The notes: generated from the sequence alone by a model not told the origin. A stretch of DNA of 64,000 nucleotides from an uncultured SAR116 cluster alpha proteobacterium (GCA_902529515.1 CABZWX010000005.1:1-64000), one strand, 5' to 3'. Counted from the stretch's first letter, positions 17,834-27,185 are shown. A program made the numbers and translations.

Positions 17834-18868
17834 TTATATGGTAGATTTTTCAGGTTCTCTTTTTTCAGACAATTCAAAAGCATTTGCAAAAATTTCGTAA
17901 GATTTAATACGATGATTTTCGTTATGACACCAGGTTAGAATAGCAATCTCATCAATATTATTTTCTTCTACTAGATTAGAAATTTTATTCTTTGTTATAT
18001 TTGCGTCTCCTACCAATGAGTTTTGATACATATTTTGATATTGTTCTGTCCAACCATTATCATTGATAATACTCAAGGCATTATCAGGATCAGTGATAGA
18101 TCCAAGCTGACCATAATTTCTACCAATCTTCCATGCAGCTCTAGATGCAAATAAATATTTTGCCTCTTCATTTGTATTTGCAGTTAAGGCCCACATACAT
18201 ACATTAACTAGAGGTTTAGAGAATTTTTCTGACGGACGAAATTCAGATCTATAAATACTTAAAGCTTCTTGCAGTCCTTGTCCATCTGTAATGAAATGTG
18301 CAAAACAATATGGAATACCCAAATAAGCTGCTAACTGAGCACCATAATTAGATGTTCCAAGCATCCAAATTTCTGGAATAGTATCTGAAATAGGCTGAGC
18401 GATTAAATGTCTAAATGGATGACCTTCGATTAACTTTTCATTTGAAACCCATGCTATTAGATCCCTTACATGACTTGGAAAATGTTCACTATCACTCCTG
18501 CTGTTTGGATTTAATGCTAATGCAGTTCTTCCATCAGATCCTGGTGCTCTTCCTAAACCTAAATCAATTCTGTTAGGGGCTATTGCTTCTAAAACTCTAA
18601 ATTGTTCTGCAACTTTAAGTGGTGAATAATGAGGTAACATTATGCCTGCGCTTCCAATCCTTATTGAAGATGTATTACATGCTATGGCTGCCATCAATAT
18701 TTCAGGTGCAGTCCCAATAATTGTAGGATGGTTATGGTGTTCTGAAACCCAAAATCTTTTGTAACCAAGTTTTTCGGCTTTTTTTGCTAAATTTATACTA
18801 TCTTTTATTGTTACCGACTGAGGCTTTCCTTCAACTGAAACTGATTGTTCAAGAATTGAAACTTTCAT
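17834..18868 (-). CDS. LLM-class flavin-dependent oxidoreductase
   Basis: Luciferase-like monooxygenase fold, 344 residues. Typical blocks: LAKKAEKLGYKRFWVSEHHNHP near residue 30-50, IRIGSAGIMLPHYSPLKVAEQFRVLE, and RIDLGLGRAPGSDGRTALAL. This HHN and GRAPG pattern marks the MsnO8/YhbW-like subgroup that uses reduced flavin; natural substrates are mostly unknown. It is 22 bases downstream of the amidohydrolase gene on the same strand, so the two may be cotranscribed. Family call is sure, reaction is not. Confidence 0.87.
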   Translation of the reverse strand: MKVSILEQSVSVEGKPQSVTIKDSINLAKKAEKLGYKRFWVSEHHNHPTIIGTAPEILMAAIACNTSSIRIGSAGIMLPHYSPLKVAEQFRVLEAIAPNRIDLGLGRAPGSDGRTALALNPNSRSDSEHFPSHVRDLIAWVSNEKLIEGHPFRHLIAQPISDTIPEIWMLGTSNYGAQLAAYLGIPYCFAHFITDGQGLQEALSIYRSEFRPSEKFSKPLVNVCMWALTANTNEEAKYLFASRAAWKIGRNYGQLGSITDPDNALSIINDNGWTEQYQNMYQNSLVGDANITKNKISNLVEENNIDEIAILTWCHNENHRIKSYEIFANAFELSEKREPEKSTI

Positions 18869-18890
18869 AAAATTTGCCTAAAGATAATTA

Positions 18891-19934
18891 TCATAATTTT
18901 ATCTTATATGTTTTTGCAGCATTTTCATAAAACAATTTATTTTTTTCATTATCTGACATGTTTTCTGAAATTATTTTGAATGCATTCCATAACGAACCAT
19001 AGCTACAAGAGCCTTTATCAACTGGAAAGTTACTTTCAAACATACATCTTTCAACGCCAAACATGTCAATTGTTTCATAAATCCATGACTTCCATATATC
19101 AGCTAATTGAGAAGAGTTTGGTGGATTGTGATTTAAATGAAATTTTGCACCATTAACTTTCATACCTAATCCACCTAATTTAACTTTAATGTTTGGTAAT
19201 CTTGATAATCTCATCATAGCCTTACGCCACTCTCTATGAGTTAAGGCTTGCTTTCCTTCATATTCACCAAGATGAATGGGTCCTCCAATATGATTAAGAA
19301 TAATGCTAAGTTCTGGTAGTGTCATGGCTATTTTTTCCATTTCACTTAATTGTGTGTGATATATCCAAAAATCTAGTGAAAGTCCTGCCTCTTGCAAGCA
19401 TCTTGCACCTTCAACAAATTTTGGATGTGACATAAGGGATAAATCAGAATTTACAGCACCAGATTTAATTCTAGGGTCTGGATGTGCCGCTAAAAGCATT
19501 CTTATGCCTTTTAGTCGACCTTCACTAATTTCTAAACCTTTTTGTATAACTGGTTTCAATTTATTTCCAAAAGTTAGATCAAGAGATCCAACTATAGATG
19601 CATTTACCTTAACTTTATTATCCGGTATTAGATCAGCTCTTTTGCCTTCATTTGTAGCAAATTCAATTTCACTGAGAGTTCTGAATTCTTCAAGTCCATC
19701 TTGTAAATATATCTTTGTGTTAGATGAGCTCATAATATAAACAGTTGCCTTTATATTATGACCTGAAGACTCAATGTCCTCCAACAATTCTTCTACATAA
19801 TATTTTCCAAATCCAACATCCCAAAGATGATGATGTGGATCAATAATATTCAGATCAGGAAGTAAAGGTTGTTCTTTTAATTTATTTAACCAATTTGGTC
19901 TCACATCAAGGTGAGGTGATTTGATTTTTTTCAT
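18891..19934 (-). CDS. Amidohydrolase-2 family (sugar lactonase-like) hydrolase
   Basis: TIM-barrel metal-dependent hydrolase of 347 residues. IIDPHHHLWD near residues 29-38 supplies the HxH metal pair; LNHIGGP and the late ESNFPVD provide further ligands and the catalytic Asp. Relatives hydrolyse L-fucono-, L-rhamnono- or 2-pyrone-4,6-dicarboxylate lactones. A lactonase role fits the sugar-acid theme of the window, but no dehydrogenase is adjacent. The ATG is preceded by a small inverted repeat (19938-19955) that could fold over the ribosome site. Confidence 0.85.
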   Translation of the reverse strand: MKKIKSPHLDVRPNWLNKLKEQPLLPDLNIIDPHHHLWDVGFGKYYVEELLEDIESSGHNIKATVYIMSSSNTKIYLQDGLEEFRTLSEIEFATNEGKRADLIPDNKVKVNASIVGSLDLTFGNKLKPVIQKGLEISEGRLKGIRMLLAAHPDPRIKSGAVNSDLSLMSHPKFVEGARCLQEAGLSLDFWIYHTQLSEMEKIAMTLPELSIILNHIGGPIHLGEYEGKQALTHREWRKAMMRLSRLPNIKVKLGGLGMKVNGAKFHLNHNPPNSSQLADIWKSWIYETIDMFGVERCMFESNFPVDKGSCSYGSLWNAFKIISENMSDNEKNKLFYENAAKTYKIKL

Positions 19935-19937
19935 CTA

Positions 19938-19955
19938 AATTTCTCTGTAGAAATT
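19938..19955 (-). promoter_or_regulatory. Hairpin over the amidohydrolase ribosome-binding region
   Basis: AATTTCT (19938-19944) and AGAAATT (19949-19955) are exact reverse complements with a four-base loop. In the minus-strand mRNA the 3' arm contains AGAGA-like ribosome-site bases and ends three bases before the ATG, so folding would hide the start. Short and AT-rich, so only suggestive. Confidence 0.25.
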
Positions 19956-20065
19956 GAAAATAATTTATTTTTTATTTATGATTTAAATTATTTAACACTA
20001 ACTTAATAAGTGCAAATAAAATTTGAATGTTTTCCTAGTTCTACCCTAAGGAGCCTAAATATATT

Positions 20066-20929
20066 ATGAAAATTAATAATAATCAGAATATTGATTTTAA
20101 GACAATTAAAGTAAATCCTATTGCAGGTGCGCTTGGAGCTCAGATAGATAATATTGATTTATCTGAAAATCTGCCTGATGAAATTATATCTGAAATCTAT
20201 GATGCACTGTTAGCTTATCAAGTGATATTTTTTAGAGACCAAAAGTTTAGTCCAGACACTCAAAAAGCATTCGCAGAAAGAATTGGAAAGCCAATAGTTT
20301 ATCCTTTTGTAAAAAGTTTAGAAAATTTTCCTGAGATAACACCAATTTTGAAAAAGGAAACTGACACAAACAATTTTGGTGGAATTTGGCATAGTGATAC
20401 TACCTATCAAGAAGAACCTCCCATGGGAACAATGCTGTATGGTATCGAAACACCTGATTATGGTGGAGATACAGAGTGGTCTAATCAATACATGGCTTAT
20501 GAAAGTTTATCTGAGGGTATGAAAAAATTTTTAGATACTCTTGAAGCAGTAAATATTTCAGGTAAATCACGAGTTGCTAAAACCAGATCGGATATTATGA
20601 AACATGCATCAGTTGGTCTAAAAGGGGACGAATTAAAAGCTATTCATCCAGTAGTAAGAACACACCCAGAAACTAAAAGAAAATCATTATATGTTAATGA
20701 AGCTCATACGACCAATTTTGTTGGTATGACGGAGGAAGAAAGTACACCAATATTAGAGTACTTATACAAGCATCAAATCAAATCAGAATTTACTTGTAGA
20801 TTTCAATGGAAACCAGGGTCTGTAGCAATTTGGGATAATAGATGTACAATGCATAATCCTATAAATGATTACCATGGACAAAGACGATTAATGCATAGAA
20901 TTACTTTTGCAGGAGACAAACCGTCATAA
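20066..20929 (+). CDS. TauD/TfdA-family Fe(II)/2-oxoglutarate dioxygenase
   Basis: Oxygenase of 287 residues using Fe(II), O2 and 2-oxoglutarate. Iron ligands: His109 and Asp111 in WHSDTTY and the distal His in WDNRCTMH; the 2OG-binding Arg is in the RRLMHR segment. The family hydroxylates taurine, sulfate esters, 2,4-D or related compounds. AAGGAG lies 12 bases before the ATG. First of three closely spaced genes with a cupin and a DsbA-like protein. Taurine or another sulfonate is an attractive substrate given the sulfonate-type genes at 3-7 kb, but sequence alone does not prove it. Confidence 0.88.
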   Translation: MKINNNQNIDFKTIKVNPIAGALGAQIDNIDLSENLPDEIISEIYDALLAYQVIFFRDQKFSPDTQKAFAERIGKPIVYPFVKSLENFPEITPILKKETDTNNFGGIWHSDTTYQEEPPMGTMLYGIETPDYGGDTEWSNQYMAYESLSEGMKKFLDTLEAVNISGKSRVAKTRSDIMKHASVGLKGDELKAIHPVVRTHPETKRKSLYVNEAHTTNFVGMTEEESTPILEYLYKHQIKSEFTCRFQWKPGSVAIWDNRCTMHNPINDYHGQRRLMHRITFAGDKPS

Positions 20930-20949
20930 GCAAAAAAGTGGAGAAAAAA

Positions 20950-21318
20950 ATGTCGCAAAAAAAATATTTTAATAACATAAATGACTTAGATTCAGGAATA
21001 AAAAGAGAACTTGCAGAAGGAGTTTCTACAAGAATTTTTTGTGGTGAACAAGCTATGCTATCTCTGGTTGACATTGAGCCAAATGCTAAAGGTAAAATTC
21101 ACTCACATCCAGAAGAGCAATGGGGATTTTTGATTGAAGGTTCTGGAATTAGAATTCAAGGTGGCGAAGAAATAGAAATTAAAAAGGGTGACTTTTGGCA
21201 GACGCCTGGTGGGGTTGAACATGGTATTATAGCTGGTCCAGAAGGTGCAAAAATCCTTGATGTTTTTAGCCCTCCTAGAGAAAATTACAAATCTGCTGGT
21301 TCTGGATTCGGTTCATAA
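20950..21318 (+). CDS. Cupin-domain protein
   Basis: Single-domain cupin of about 122 residues. Metal-binding motif one is visible as KIHSHPEEQWGFLIEGSG and motif two as GDFWQTPGGVEHGI. An in-frame GTG at 20938 gives a slightly longer protein, but its TGGAG bases are an ideal ribosome site for the ATG at 20950, so I chose the ATG. The stop overlaps the next ATG (TAATG). Cupins beside oxygenases often act as small dioxygenases, isomerases or sensors of ring-cleavage and sugar-acid pathways; the reaction is unknown. Confidence 0.85.
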   Translation: MSQKKYFNNINDLDSGIKRELAEGVSTRIFCGEQAMLSLVDIEPNAKGKIHSHPEEQWGFLIEGSGIRIQGGEEIEIKKGDFWQTPGGVEHGIIAGPEGAKILDVFSPPRENYKSAGSGFGS

Positions 21319-21920
21319 TGATTTCAATTGATTATTTTATGAGCCATGGAAGTCCTTGGACATTTCTTGGACATGGTCGTTTAGGGGTATTGATAAAAAA
21401 ATTTAATGTTAATTTAAATATGTATCCAGTAAACTATGGGGAGATTTTCACAATTTCCGGAGGTCTTCCTGTTTCAAAGAGACCACCTCAAAGACAAAAT
21501 TTGAGATTACAAGAATTGAATAGATGGTCTAAATTTTTAAATATAAAATTAAATCCACAACCAAAATTTTTCCCATCAAAATCTGTTCTTCCATCATTAA
21601 TAATCATAGCTGCAAAAATTCAAAAAATAGAAAATTATTTTGAGCTTGCCGATAATATTATGAATAGTTTGTGGGTAAGAAATCAAGATGTAGACAATGA
21701 AGATGTGCTTATAAACATATTGAACCTCATGAACTTAAATTCAAAAAAAATTATTTCGTTTGCTAAAAGTGAAGAATGTAAAAAAATCTTTGAAGAATAT
21801 ACCCAACTAGCGATTAAAAAAAATGTTTTCGGAGCTCCAACATATATTATAAATGATCAAATTTATTGGGGACAAGATAGGTTGGATTTTGTTGAAAGGC
21901 ATTTATTAAGTCTAAATTGA
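21318..21920 (+). CDS. DsbA-fold protein of the 2-hydroxychromene-2-carboxylate isomerase type
   Basis: 200-residue thioredoxin-fold protein, kappa-class GST/HCCA isomerase branch. The N-terminal DYFMSHGSPWTFLGHGRL replaces the CxxC of DsbA with SPW, as in HCCA isomerases, and the C-terminal VFGAPTYIINDQIYWGQDRLDFVERHL is the cis-Pro GxPTF-like block and closing motif. HCCA isomerase acts in naphthalene catabolism with glutathione. It is translationally coupled to the cupin gene. Aromatic or glutathione-dependent chemistry is likely; substrate unknown. Confidence 0.84.
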   Translation: MISIDYFMSHGSPWTFLGHGRLGVLIKKFNVNLNMYPVNYGEIFTISGGLPVSKRPPQRQNLRLQELNRWSKFLNIKLNPQPKFFPSKSVLPSLIIIAAKIQKIENYFELADNIMNSLWVRNQDVDNEDVLINILNLMNLNSKKIISFAKSEECKKIFEEYTQLAIKKNVFGAPTYIINDQIYWGQDRLDFVERHLLSLN

Positions 21921-21983
21921 ACTAATAAGTATTGTTTTTAAAAAATTATTTGAGTAATATGCAAAAAAAATTAAGGATATGTC

Positions 21984-23225
21984 ATGGATACAAGTATTGA
22001 TATAGATCAAAAAAATGTGGTCGATCTTAAATCAAAGTCTAAGGTTAAACCTAATTTCAATTGGGAAGATCCTCTCTTATTAGATTCTTTGATTTCTGAA
22101 GAAGAAGCTCTAATTAAATCAACTGCTCACGAATATGCTCAAGCCAAACTTTTACCAAGAGTAGAGGAAGCATTTTTAGAAGAAAAAACTGATAAAAAAA
22201 TCTTTAAGGAAATGGGAGAACTTGGTTTGTTGGGAATTACTATTCCAGAAAAGTATGGTTGTGCTGGTGCTTCATACGTATCCTATGGATTAGTAGCTAA
22301 AGAGGTAGAAAGAGTTGACTCAGGTTACAGATCAATGATGTCTGTTCAATCTTCTTTAGTGATGCATCCAATTTACTCTTACGGTAGCGAAGAACAAAGA
22401 CAAAAGTATTTACCAGGTTTGGCTTCAGGTGATCTTATTGGTTGTTTTGGATTGACTGAACCTGATGCTGGATCAGATCCCAGCTCTATGAAAACTACAG
22501 CAATAAAAGTTAAAGGTGGATACTCTTTATCTGGTTCAAAAATGTGGATTTCTAATTCTCCAATAGCTGACGTTTTTGTTGTTTGGGCTAAGTCTAAAGA
22601 ACATGGTGACGCCATTAAAGGATTTATACTTGAAAAACAAATGAAAGGTTTAAGTGCACCAAAAATAAAAGGAAAATTATCATTAAGAGCGTCTATAACT
22701 GGTGAGATAGTTATGGACAATGTCTTTGTTCCAGATGAAAATCTATTGCCAAATATTACTGGTCTAAAAGGTCCATTTGGCTGTTTGAATAGAGCTAGAT
22801 ATGGCATAGCTTGGGGAGTGATGGGGGCTGCTGAAGACTGTTGGCACAGAGCTCGCCAGTATACATTAGATAGAAAACAATTTGGTAAACCATTGGCGGC
22901 CACACAGTTAATTCAAAAAAAACTAGCTGATATGCAGACTGAAATCACATTAGGTTTAAGTGCTGCACTTCAAGTTGGCAGGTTATTTGATCAAGGCAAT
23001 TTAGCACCGGAAGCCATTTCACTCATTAAAAGAAACAACTGTGGAAAAGCTCTTGAAATTGCAAGACTTTCAAGAGATATGCATGGTGGGAACGGTATTC
23101 ATGCTGAATATCAGGTTATGCGACATTTGATGAATTTGGAGACTGTTAATACCTATGAAGGTACTCATGATGTTCACGCATTAATCCTTGGTCGAGCGCA
23201 AACCGGTATCCAAGCTTTTTTTTAA
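21984..23225 (+). CDS. gcdH: Glutaryl-CoA dehydrogenase (acyl-CoA dehydrogenase)
   Basis: FAD enzyme of 413 residues converting glutaryl-CoA to crotonyl-CoA and CO2 in lysine, tryptophan and aromatic breakdown. The N-terminal [17 protein letters not shown] and C-terminal [19 protein letters not shown] then [19 protein letters not shown] are characteristic of GcdH rather than other acyl-CoA dehydrogenases; the catalytic Glu is in TYEGTHD. AAGGAT lies upstream of the ATG. It follows the DsbA-like gene by 63 bases. High confidence in the GcdH branch. Confidence 0.92.
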   Translation: MDTSIDIDQKNVVDLKSKSKVKPNFNWEDPLLLDSLISEEEALIKSTAHEYAQAKLLPRVEEAFLEEKTDKKIFKEMGELGLLGITIPEKYGCAGASYVSYGLVAKEVERVDSGYRSMMSVQSSLVMHPIYSYGSEEQRQKYLPGLASGDLIGCFGLTEPDAGSDPSSMKTTAIKVKGGYSLSGSKMWISNSPIADVFVVWAKSKEHGDAIKGFILEKQMKGLSAPKIKGKLSLRASITGEIVMDNVFVPDENLLPNITGLKGPFGCLNRARYGIAWGVMGAAEDCWHRARQYTLDRKQFGKPLAATQLIQKKLADMQTEITLGLSAALQVGRLFDQGNLAPEAISLIKRNNCGKALEIARLSRDMHGGNGIHAEYQVMRHLMNLETVNTYEGTHDVHALILGRAQTGIQAFF

Positions 23226-23437
23226 ACATAAATTTTATGTTTGTTAAAAAGAAAATAATCTTTAATGACAGTAACCGGAATTGTTTTTAGCACTTGAAAT
23301 TTCGTATCTTCGAATTTTATTTCCATGTTTATTTTGACATAAGAAACTACCTCTTTATCAAAATAACTAATTATTTTTACTTTTGATCTAGTTTTTAAGC
23401 AGATTAATGGACTATTAATTTTATTATCGTTACTCAT
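23222..23437 (-). CDS. Small hypothetical protein
   Basis: Possible 71-residue protein reading towards gcdH, with its stop overlapping the gcdH stop by four bases. Composition is Lys/Ile/Val-rich with likely beta strands ([21 protein letters not shown]) and no signal peptide or helix-spanning segment. No family is recognised. Support: it fills most of an otherwise empty 317-base gap with neighbour-like codon use. Against it: short length and a weak ribosome site. Treat as tentative. Confidence 0.38.
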   Translation of the reverse strand: MSNDNKINSPLICLKTRSKVKIISYFDKEVVSYVKINMEIKFEDTKFQVLKTIPVTVIKDYFLFNKHKIYV

Positions 23438-23542
23438 AAAGTTTTACTTCTATTGTTAAAAAAAAATTCGTAACATAATAGATGAGTGTTATATTAATTA
23501 TCATTCACGAAATGAGATTAAATTATAATTTAGTAAAGTTTT
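23438..23542. other. Intergenic remainder upstream of the cyclase gene
   Basis: If the small gene at 23222-23437 is not real, 23226-23542 is a gene-free stretch of 317 bases. In this remainder the only signal is a TATAAT hexamer at 23524-23529, a possible -10 box just 13 bases before the cyclase ATG; no convincing -35 was found. TCATT and AATGA form a short inverted repeat at 23501-23515. Nothing else stands out. Confidence 0.3.
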
Positions 23543-25285
23543 ATGTCTGAAGTTAAAAGAAGATTAGCAACTATCTTAGCAACTGACTGTGTTGATTTCA
23601 GTAAGCATATGGAATTCCAAGAAGAAAAAACACTAAGCAGTTTAAAAGAGTGTAGAGATATCATTGATCCAATAATAAATAAATTTTCCGGTAGAATTTT
23701 CCATACTGCTGGTGACTCAATAATAGCTGAATTTGATAGTCCAGTGGGAGCCACAAAAGCGGGTGTTGAATTTCAAAAATCTATTAAAGATAGGAATTTA
23801 ACAGAGGATAAAAATCCTAAATTATCTTGGAGAGTAGGGATCCATTTAGATGATATCATAATTGAAGGTGATAACATTTATGGAAATGGTGTAAATATAG
23901 CTGCTCGTCTTGAGAGTCAATCACCAGTTGGAGAAATTTTAATTTCAGATGTAGTAAGGCAGCAAATTTATAATAAAATTGAAGAGACTATTCATCCTCT
24001 AGGTAAAATTGAGTTGAAAAATATTTCAAATAATTTCGAAGTTTTTTCTTTACTTGGTGATGGAAAAAATAAAATAAAAAATTTCTCAAATAAAAATCTT
24101 AATAAAAAACCAAAATTTGCAATTTTACCTTTTGCGAATACCAGTAAAGATGAGGATAGTGGTTTCTTGGTAGATGGCATTGTTGAGGATTTAATTACAG
24201 AATTTTCTATGATGCGTGAATTCGAAATCCTTTCAAGACAAACAACCGTAAATTTCAAAGATGAAAATCAAGACATAAAAGAATTTTCAAAGAAATTCGA
24301 TTTAGATTTTATAGTGACAGGAGGCATCCGTGCTTCTGGTAAAAGAGTAAGAATAAGTATCGAATTAAGTGATGCGAAAGATGATAGTATTATCTGGAGT
24401 AACAAATATGACAGGGTTCTTGAAGATATTTTTGATTTACAGGACGAAATAGTTAGAAAAATTTCAATCGCTCTACTAGGAGAGATTGAAATTAGTTCGT
24501 TGCAAAGATCAAAAAGAAAGCCTACTGAGAATATAAGTTCATATGAATATTTATTAAGAGGGAAAGAAAATCATCATAAATTTACAAAAGAAGCTTGTCA
24601 GGAGGCATTAAAAAACTTCGATAAGGCCATTGAAGCAGATGCTAATAATGCTCAGGCATATGCTTGGAAATGTTGTACTCTGGGCCAAGCAATGTTTAGG
24701 GGTTTTTCAGATCAGAATCCTGAAGAAATTTTTGCAGAAGCTAAACAAAATATAGATAAAGCTCTAGAATTAAATGAGAATGATTTTGAATGTCATAGAA
24801 TGTTATCTGCAGTTTACTTAAGTAATCATGATTATGTTTTAGCTGAAGATCATGGAAAAAAAGCATTTAATATGGTTCCAAACGATCCAAGAGTGCTATC
24901 TGGATATGGTGAAGTTTTAGTAAGAACAGGAAAGGTTGATAAAGGTTTAGAATTACTTAATAAGGCATATGAGCTTGACCCAATTCCTCAAGGTCAGTCG
25001 TCATCTGATAACAGAGTAAAAGACTTAGTTCTTGGTTATTTTTTTGCAGAGGATTATAATAAAGTAGTTGAATTAAGTTTTGATATAAGTGTGATGGACC
25101 CAAGATCTATCGCATTAATACTATATTCAAGGTCGCAATTAAAACAAGATCTAGAAATGAGTAAAGAATATAAAGTTTTAAAAAGTGAGTTTGAAAAAAC
25201 TGATTGGGACCAAGCTGTAGATAGATTTCATATTCAAGATGAGGTTATTAAGAATGAGTTATTAAGTTTCATTAAAAAAATTTAA
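23543..25285 (+). CDS. Class III adenylate/guanylate cyclase with TolB-like and TPR domains
   Basis: 580 residues. Residues about 6-165 form a class III nucleotide cyclase domain: metal Asp15 in ATDCVDFSKHM, Asp58 in AGDSIIAEFD, and IAARLESQSPVGEILISD. Residues about 190-310 resemble the TolB/FlgO-like fold found in such proteins (FAILPFANTSKDED, ILSRQTTVNF), and about 330-480 contain TPR-like helices (DKAIEADANNAQAYAWKC, KALELNENDFECHRML). No transmembrane helix is seen, so it is probably cytosolic. It makes cyclic nucleotide in response to an unknown cue. Its stop overlaps the convergent QuiC-like gene by four bases. Confidence 0.87.
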   Translation: MSEVKRRLATILATDCVDFSKHMEFQEEKTLSSLKECRDIIDPIINKFSGRIFHTAGDSIIAEFDSPVGATKAGVEFQKSIKDRNLTEDKNPKLSWRVGIHLDDIIIEGDNIYGNGVNIAARLESQSPVGEILISDVVRQQIYNKIEETIHPLGKIELKNISNNFEVFSLLGDGKNKIKNFSNKNLNKKPKFAILPFANTSKDEDSGFLVDGIVEDLITEFSMMREFEILSRQTTVNFKDENQDIKEFSKKFDLDFIVTGGIRASGKRVRISIELSDAKDDSIIWSNKYDRVLEDIFDLQDEIVRKISIALLGEIEISSLQRSKRKPTENISSYEYLLRGKENHHKFTKEACQEALKNFDKAIEADANNAQAYAWKCCTLGQAMFRGFSDQNPEEIFAEAKQNIDKALELNENDFECHRMLSAVYLSNHDYVLAEDHGKKAFNMVPNDPRVLSGYGEVLVRTGKVDKGLELLNKAYELDPIPQGQSSSDNRVKDLVLGYFFAEDYNKVVELSFDISVMDPRSIALILYSRSQLKQDLEMSKEYKVLKSEFEKTDWDQAVDRFHIQDEVIKNELLSFIKKI

Positions 25286-27099
25286 TTATTATTTGCATAT
25301 TTTTGTGCTGCAATTCTAAATAAAGCGTTAATTGCACCATATCCTTTATAATCATTTATTCTCTGCACAAACTCAAAGAAAAAATTATCATTAAATACTG
25401 GACTATAAATTTGTAGAAAAGATCCACTATCATCTTCATCATATAAAATATTGAGCCTTTCAAGCTCTTTACAAAATTCATAATCCAAACCAAATCTTGC
25501 TTCAATATCATCATAATAATTTTTAGAAATTTTAAGAAATTCTTGTCCTTGATTTTTTAATTTTTTTACAAGTTCAATTAAATTATTTGTACTTAAAGCT
25601 ACGTGTTGAATTCCTGAGCCTTTTTTATTTTCTAAAAACTTTCCAGCTATTGTATTTTTATTGTCAGCTCCATTAATTGTCATTCGAAAAGTTTGTTCTT
25701 CGTTTTCAACAATTTGACTTTTAGTTATTCCGGATGGATCAATGATATCAAATATAGGTGATTTTTTTGTTCCAAATAATGTTGTGTAAGAAAGTAAAGC
25801 TGATGACATTTCATCTTGGTGAAGTGTTTGAGCAATATGATCAATTTTTAAATCAAATTCATTACTTAAATTTTTTTCTTGAAGATTAAAGTCTTTTTCC
25901 CAAACATTCGAGTTATTATGATCAACTATGTAAATTGAACCATCTATATTATTTATAACATCCATAGACTGATTACTGTCTTTTCTAATAAAATCTATAT
26001 CTAGTGATTTTGCATTGTGTAGTAAGGATTTTATATCATTCACTTTTATTCCAAATGCATATGGTGAAGGACCTTGTTTTCTGCCTTCTTTTACAAGAAT
26101 TGTATTTTCATAATTTAATATTATTTTCACATCATCAAATATAAATAACTTTATTGATTTTGATTTATGTTTTCCAATTTCCTTGAATCCCAACGTTATT
26201 AAAAAATTTTCTAAGAGTTCTAAATTTTTTTCTTCTAAAGCAAATTCAATAAATTCTATATTATGAATTATTGTAGTATTTTTCTTTTTTTTATCAGTTT
26301 CATTTATAAGAGAAATCAATGATCTTTTGCCATCTTTAGCAATTAAATCTCTTGGACCTGATCTATAATTATCATTGAAAATTTCTAAAGAAAGATATCC
26401 GTTGTAACCAGTTTGATTTAAATAAGTCATAAAATCATTTATTGGTAAATCACCTTGCCCGGGCATATTTCTAAAATGTCGGCTCCAGTAAAGTAAGTCC
26501 ATTTCATAATAGGGTGCATCTGCTAATTGCACTATAAATATCTTCTCTGCTGGTATAGATGAGATGGATTTCAAATCAATTTTTTTTGAAAGAGTATGAA
26601 AAGAGTCTAATATTATGCCCACGTTTTCATGATTGGCTCTTCTAACAATCTCCCAGGCATCTCTATGATCATTTACATATTTTCCCCAAGCTAAAGCTTC
26701 ATATCCAATCTTTATTGATCTTTCTTTAGCAATTTCTCCTAATTCATAAAAATCATCTGCTGCTCTATCTATTCCACCTAAAGATATGTTTGAAGTATTT
26801 GAACAAATTAAAACAAGGTCTGTTTCAAGTTCTTGCATTATATCAAATTTTCTTCTAGCTCTATCAAAAGCTCTTATTCTATGATTATCAGGCATTCCTT
26901 CAAAGTCTCTAAATGGTTGAAATAAAGTTATTTCAAGACCACTATCTTTCACTATTTTTTTTACTTCTTTAGGAGATAAATTATTTGTTAGGAAATCATT
27001 TTCAAAAATTTCTACACCGTCAAAGCCAGCATTTGCAATAGCTATTATCTTTTCTTTTAATGTTCCATTTATTGAAACTGTAGCAATGGAGGTTTTCAT
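25282..27099 (-). CDS. quiC: 3-dehydroshikimate dehydratase fused to an HPPD-like domain (QuiC type)
   Basis: 605-residue bifunctional-type protein. Residues 1-270 are a xylose-isomerase-like TIM barrel (ANAGFDGVEIFEND, IGYEALAWG, VGIILDSFHTL, GYLSLEIFND), the part that turns 3-dehydroshikimate into protocatechuate in QuiC1 of Pseudomonas. Residues about 280-600 are a vicinal-oxygen-chelate/HPPD-like region (KIDHIAQTLHQDEM, GIQHVALSTNNL, FFEFVQRI). The combination and length match QuiC1. Divergent from a GntR regulator gene with a twin repeat between them, so probably controlled by it. No protocatechuate ring-cleavage genes lie in the window. Confidence 0.86.
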   Translation of the reverse strand: MKTSIATVSINGTLKEKIIAIANAGFDGVEIFENDFLTNNLSPKEVKKIVKDSGLEITLFQPFRDFEGMPDNHRIRAFDRARRKFDIMQELETDLVLICSNTSNISLGGIDRAADDFYELGEIAKERSIKIGYEALAWGKYVNDHRDAWEIVRRANHENVGIILDSFHTLSKKIDLKSISSIPAEKIFIVQLADAPYYEMDLLYWSRHFRNMPGQGDLPINDFMTYLNQTGYNGYLSLEIFNDNYRSGPRDLIAKDGKRSLISLINETDKKKKNTTIIHNIEFIEFALEEKNLELLENFLITLGFKEIGKHKSKSIKLFIFDDVKIILNYENTILVKEGRKQGPSPYAFGIKVNDIKSLLHNAKSLDIDFIRKDSNQSMDVINNIDGSIYIVDHNNSNVWEKDFNLQEKNLSNEFDLKIDHIAQTLHQDEMSSALLSYTTLFGTKKSPIFDIIDPSGITKSQIVENEEQTFRMTINGADNKNTIAGKFLENKKGSGIQHVALSTNNLIELVKKLKNQGQEFLKISKNYYDDIEARFGLDYEFCKELERLNILYDEDDSGSFLQIYSPVFNDNFFFEFVQRINDYKGYGAINALFRIAAQKYANNN

Positions 27100-27110
27100 T
27101 TGAAATTACC

Positions 27111-27148
27111 AAAATATATGATATTTTTAAATATATATGGTATTTTTA
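27111..27148. promoter_or_regulatory. Candidate twin operator between quiC-like and GntR genes
   Basis: Two near-identical 15-mers on the same strand, TATATGATATTTTTA (27115-27129) and TATATGGTATTTTTA (27134-27148), 19 bases apart, differing at one base. The first lies inside a palindrome, AAAATAT-ATG-ATATTTT (27111-27127). They sit in the 86-base divergent spacer, where a GntR/FadR-type dimer would be expected to bind. AT-rich context lowers the weight. Confidence 0.42.
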
Positions 27149-27185
27149 GAATTGACAATAATAAGTTTATATTGAGTTTTATTTT

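Noticed and set aside
20938..20949. GTG start for the cupin gene
   Set aside because: Those bases form the TGGAG ribosome site ideally spaced for the ATG at 20950.
22379..22903. 174-residue minus-strand frame inside gcdH
   Set aside because: Lies wholly within a well-conserved acyl-CoA dehydrogenase and shows no domain; a shadow of coding bias.
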